NCBI GenBank assembly: GCA_027729805.1
Contig: JAQCEO010000014.1
Span: 1-35,834, forward strand
Origin: Actinomycetota bacterium
GTDB taxonomy: Bacteria > Actinomycetota > Actinomycetes > S36-B12
Length of the DNA: 35,834 nt
Direction of reading: 5' to 3'
Shown: positions 29,577 through 35,834 of the stretch, one piece after another
Numbering within the stretch: the first letter of the stretch is position 1
Layout of the letters: each line of letters starts with the position of its first letter
Program-made: the position numbers and the translations under genes
Notes under the pieces: generated by a model
What the model was told of the DNA's origin: nothing
What the model saw: the letters and a program-made list of their open reading frames with translations, nothing else
Database searches by the model: none

Positions 29577-31205
29577 ATGAACCTGCGGATGGACCTAGCG
29601 CAACTTTCAAGAATCCATGCGCACCAGGATGCGCCCGCGCCGGACACCGGTGGCAAGACCGACGTTAGTAAGTCGCGGATGGGGATGGCCTCGAACGTCG
29701 CACTAATTGCCTTAGCTACCGGTCAATTCTTGGTCGGTCTGGACCTCAGTGTGATGTCGGTTGCCCTGCCAAGTATTCAGAAAGAATTCGGCGTCGGCAT
29801 GGCCCAGATGGAATGGGCGGTGATGGCGTACATGGTGGCCGGCGCCGCCTTAGCGGTGCCCGCGGGCGCACTCGGTGACCGCACCGGCCGCCGCCGGTTG
29901 TATTTGATCGGCACCTCGATTTTCTTAGTCGGTTCGGCAATTAGCGCACTTACCCCAGACATGGGGGTGCTCATCGTGGGTCGGGCAATTCAAGGTGTCG
30001 GCTCGGGGTTCATGGGCACCTTGGCGTTGGCGATGTTGACGTCGGCGGTTCCGCGCGACCAGATCGCGAAACTAATTGGGCTTTGGACTGCCGTTACTTC
30101 TGGGGCTTCAGCATTTGGGCCCATTATCGGCGGCGCGATGGTGCAATTCTTGGGCTGGCGTTGGATGTTCGGCATCAACGTGATTTTGATGGCGTTGGTT
30201 ATCCCACTGGTTATGCGCGAGGTGCCGCGTGATGTTCCAGATGGAGCCGCGAAACGCAAGGTTGACTGGTTGGGCTCCGCACTGCTAACCGTCGCGATGA
30301 TTTTAATTGCCGGCGGTTTGAGCATGCTGGAAACTAATAAGTACTACGAGCCAACCGTTTATGTGCCGGTCGCTTTCGGGTTTGTGGTGCTGTTGATCAT
30401 GATCATGCAGCAACGACGCAGCATCACTAAATTGACCAACTGGGCATCGATCAAGGTCGCGCCGATCCCGGCAACTTTGATAATTTCGGTTTTGCTTTCG
30501 ATGGTGCTAGCAGGGGCCTTGATGCAACAGATGCTGCTGGTGCAAAATGTGCTCGGGTTCACCCCGATGATGGCCGGTATCTCATCCTTCGGCGCATCCT
30601 TGATGCTGGTTGTCTTCTCCCCGATTTCCCCCCGCATCATGGGCCGCATTGGCCTTGGTCCAACAACAGGTATCGGTTTGGGAATCACCGCAATTGGTCT
30701 CTTCGGCCTGCACCTGACCACCACCACGACCGGGTTGGCGCAAATTGCCTTCTGGTTTGGGGTCATGGGGGTTGGCATTGGCGTGGGCATGCCGGCGGTA
30801 TCCGCTGGTGCCATGATGGCAATTCCGCGTGATCAAATGGGCACCATCTCGGGTTTCATGGCGCTCATCAGTTCGATTTCAGCGGTTTTGGGTATTGCGA
30901 TTGTTAGTGCCATCTCGGCGGTCCGGGTGACTTCGAGCTGGCTGGTAATCGGGGTGCAGATCCCCGGCTATGAGTCGCTTACCGACGAGGTGGTTTCCGG
31001 GGCGATACCAGAGATCTTGAGCACCAATGGGCAGGCGGCGGCAGCCGCGGCCGGGGTTTCTTACACCGCTGGGGTAACCACGGCGTTATTGATCGCGGCA
31101 ATTGGGGTCGCGATTGCGGCAGCCGCGGCCGTATTCCTGCTGGGTTCGCGGGGCAAGACCACTAAGGCCACCGAGCACCCGGTCGAACCAGCTGGGACGG
31201 CGTAG
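29577..31205 (+). CDS. MFS transporter, DHA2 (EmrB/QacA) 14-TM type
   Basis: LDLSVMSVALPSIQKEFGVGMAQMEWAVMAYMVAGAALAVPAGALGDRTGRRRLYLIG; divergent from the YcaO gene. Confidence 0.93.
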   Translation: MNLRMDLAQLSRIHAHQDAPAPDTGGKTDVSKSRMGMASNVALIALATGQFLVGLDLSVMSVALPSIQKEFGVGMAQMEWAVMAYMVAGAALAVPAGALGDRTGRRRLYLIGTSIFLVGSAISALTPDMGVLIVGRAIQGVGSGFMGTLALAMLTSAVPRDQIAKLIGLWTAVTSGASAFGPIIGGAMVQFLGWRWMFGINVILMALVIPLVMREVPRDVPDGAAKRKVDWLGSALLTVAMILIAGGLSMLETNKYYEPTVYVPVAFGFVVLLIMIMQQRRSITKLTNWASIKVAPIPATLIISVLLSMVLAGALMQQMLLVQNVLGFTPMMAGISSFGASLMLVVFSPISPRIMGRIGLGPTTGIGLGITAIGLFGLHLTTTTTGLAQIAFWFGVMGVGIGVGMPAVSAGAMMAIPRDQMGTISGFMALISSISAVLGIAIVSAISAVRVTSSWLVIGVQIPGYESLTDEVVSGAIPEILSTNGQAAAAAAGVSYTAGVTTALLIAAIGVAIAAAAAVFLLGSRGKTTKATEHPVEPAGTA

Positions 31206-31248
31206 CACCCTTGAGGTAGCGGGGTTTTCGGGCAGGAGGGGGCCCGCT

Positions 31249-31278
31249 TTGACGCCGGGGCCAGGCTATGGGTAATCT
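31249..31278 (+). promoter_or_regulatory. Predicted promoter of the str operon (rpsL)
   Basis: TTGACG (31249-31254), 18-nt spacer, TAATCT (31273-31278). Confidence 0.6.
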
Positions 31279-31499
31279 ACCGCTTTGTGCCTGATCCGTC
31301 AGGTACATCCTGTGGTGCGCGGCTTCCCCCGAAGATGCGCACGGGCGCGAAAGCGCCGGGGATCAACCCACGATTTGGTTGTGGTGGCGCCCTGCCGGCG
31401 ACGCAACACACCCGACCGCGTGGGTCGTAGATCCGGCAGGGAAATTGCACCACCCGCTCAGTTTTGCCCGAAGCGAAAGCGATCTAGGAAGGTAGGCGA

Positions 31500-31874
31500 G
31501 TGCCCACGATCCAGCAGTTGGTCCAAAAGGGCCGACAGGACAAGGTCTCCAAGAGCAAGGCCCCAGCCCTCAAGGGCAGCCCGCAGCGGCGTGGGGTCTG
31601 TACTCGCGTTTACACAACCACCCCGAAGAAGCCGAACTCGGCCCTGCGCAAGGTGGCCCGGGTACGCCTGACCTCCGGAGTCGAAATCACCGCTTATATC
31701 CCCGGGGTTGGCCACAATCTGCAGGAGCACTCAATCGTCTTGGTGCGCGGCGGGCGGGTCCGCGACCTGCCAGGTGTGCGCTACAAGGTGATCCGCGGGG
31801 CCCTTGATACCCAAGGCGTGAAAAACCGAAAGCAGGCACGATCCCGCTACGGTGCCAAGAAGGAGAAGGCCTAA
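31500..31874 (+). CDS. rpsL: 30S ribosomal protein S12
   Basis: GTG start; [12 protein letters not shown]...[56 protein letters not shown]. Confidence 0.99.
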   Translation: MPTIQQLVQKGRQDKVSKSKAPALKGSPQRRGVCTRVYTTTPKKPNSALRKVARVRLTSGVEITAYIPGVGHNLQEHSIVLVRGGRVRDLPGVRYKVIRGALDTQGVKNRKQARSRYGAKKEKA

Positions 31875-32344
31875 TGCCACGCAAGGGTCCGGCCACCAAG
31901 CGGCCGATCGTCAATGATCCAGTATTTAGTGCGCCGATTGTCACCCAACTGATCAACAAGGTGCTACTTGACGGCAAGCGGTCAACCGCAGAACGGATGG
32001 TCTACGGGGCCCTTGAAGGCGCCCGGGAGAAGACCGGTACCGATCCGGTCCAGACCCTTAAGCGCGCCCTTGACAACATCAAGCCCACCCTCGAAGTGCG
32101 CTCCCGCCGCGTTGGTGGGGCGACCTACCAGGTGCCCGTTGAGGTAAAGCCCAATCGCAGCATCACGTTGGCCCTGCGCTGGCTGATCGGCTACTCCCGG
32201 CAGCGTCGTGAGAAGACTATGACCGAGCGCCTGATGAATGAAATCTTGGACGCCTCAAACGGTCTGGGAGCGAGTGTTAAAAAGCGTGAAGACACCCACA
32301 AGATGGCTGAAGCCAACAAGGCTTTCGCCCATTACCGCTGGTAA
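31874..32344 (+). CDS. rpsG: 30S ribosomal protein S7
   Basis: [53 protein letters not shown] overlap with rpsL. Confidence 0.99.
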   Translation: MPRKGPATKRPIVNDPVFSAPIVTQLINKVLLDGKRSTAERMVYGALEGAREKTGTDPVQTLKRALDNIKPTLEVRSRRVGGATYQVPVEVKPNRSITLALRWLIGYSRQRREKTMTERLMNEILDASNGLGASVKKREDTHKMAEANKAFAHYRW

Positions 32345-32401
32345 CTAGAACTCCAACCCGATAACCACCCGACCCGATAAACGAGAGCAACGGAGAGCAA
32401 A

Positions 32402-34513
<2,112 letters not shown>

Positions 34514-34599
34514 TCGCGGATCACTGAAAAACAAATAAAGAAGAACACACCACCGATCCGCGACAACGCCGGACGGCATTAAGAAAAGGGAGAACTCAA

Positions 34600-35796
<1,197 letters not shown>

Positions 35797-35802
35797 TTGG
35801 GA

Positions 35803-35826
35803 GGGGGTGGCATAAATGCCACCCCC
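35803..35826 (+). terminator. Probable tuf terminator hairpin
   Basis: GGGGGTGGCA-TAAA-TGCCACCCCC, 10-bp perfect stem 7 nt after the stop; any downstream U-run lies beyond the window. Confidence 0.65.
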
Positions 35827-35834
35827 ACTCGGCA

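Noticed and set aside
31285-31671. 128-aa plus-strand ORF over the rpsL leader and rpsL
   Set aside because: Arg-rich out-of-frame overlap with rpsL; the leader is better explained as structured RNA.

Overview
The window is a typical actinobacterial transcription/translation core region with a RiPP-type biosynthetic cluster between rpoC and the str operon. Core genes, in order: tRNA-Thr, tRNA-Met, rpmG, hadA/hadB-like dehydratases, a GT-like gene, murB, an aspartate-type aminotransferase (-), tRNA-Trp, secE, nusG, rplK, rplA, rplJ, rplL, rpoB, rpoC, then rpsL, rpsG, fusA, tuf. A strong rpoC terminator is followed by about 13 kb (17.9-31.2 kb) of accessory genes: a DUF4190-like membrane protein, two PatA/PatG-type (cyanobactin maturation) subtilisin-like proteases flanking two small ORFs, a SagB-type azoline dehydrogenase with a large insertion, an HPr-kinase-like protein with a degenerate P-loop, a sulfotransferase fused to a C-terminal PqqD/RRE-like domain, a convergent E1-like/YcaO cyclodehydratase, and a 14-TM-type MFS exporter. 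I interpret this as a cyanobactin/TOMM-like azol(in)e RiPP cluster with predicted sulfation. No obvious Cys/Ser/Thr-rich precursor is visible; the two small ORFs between the proteases are the best candidates. All calls come from reading the sequence and motif memory; no database search was run.
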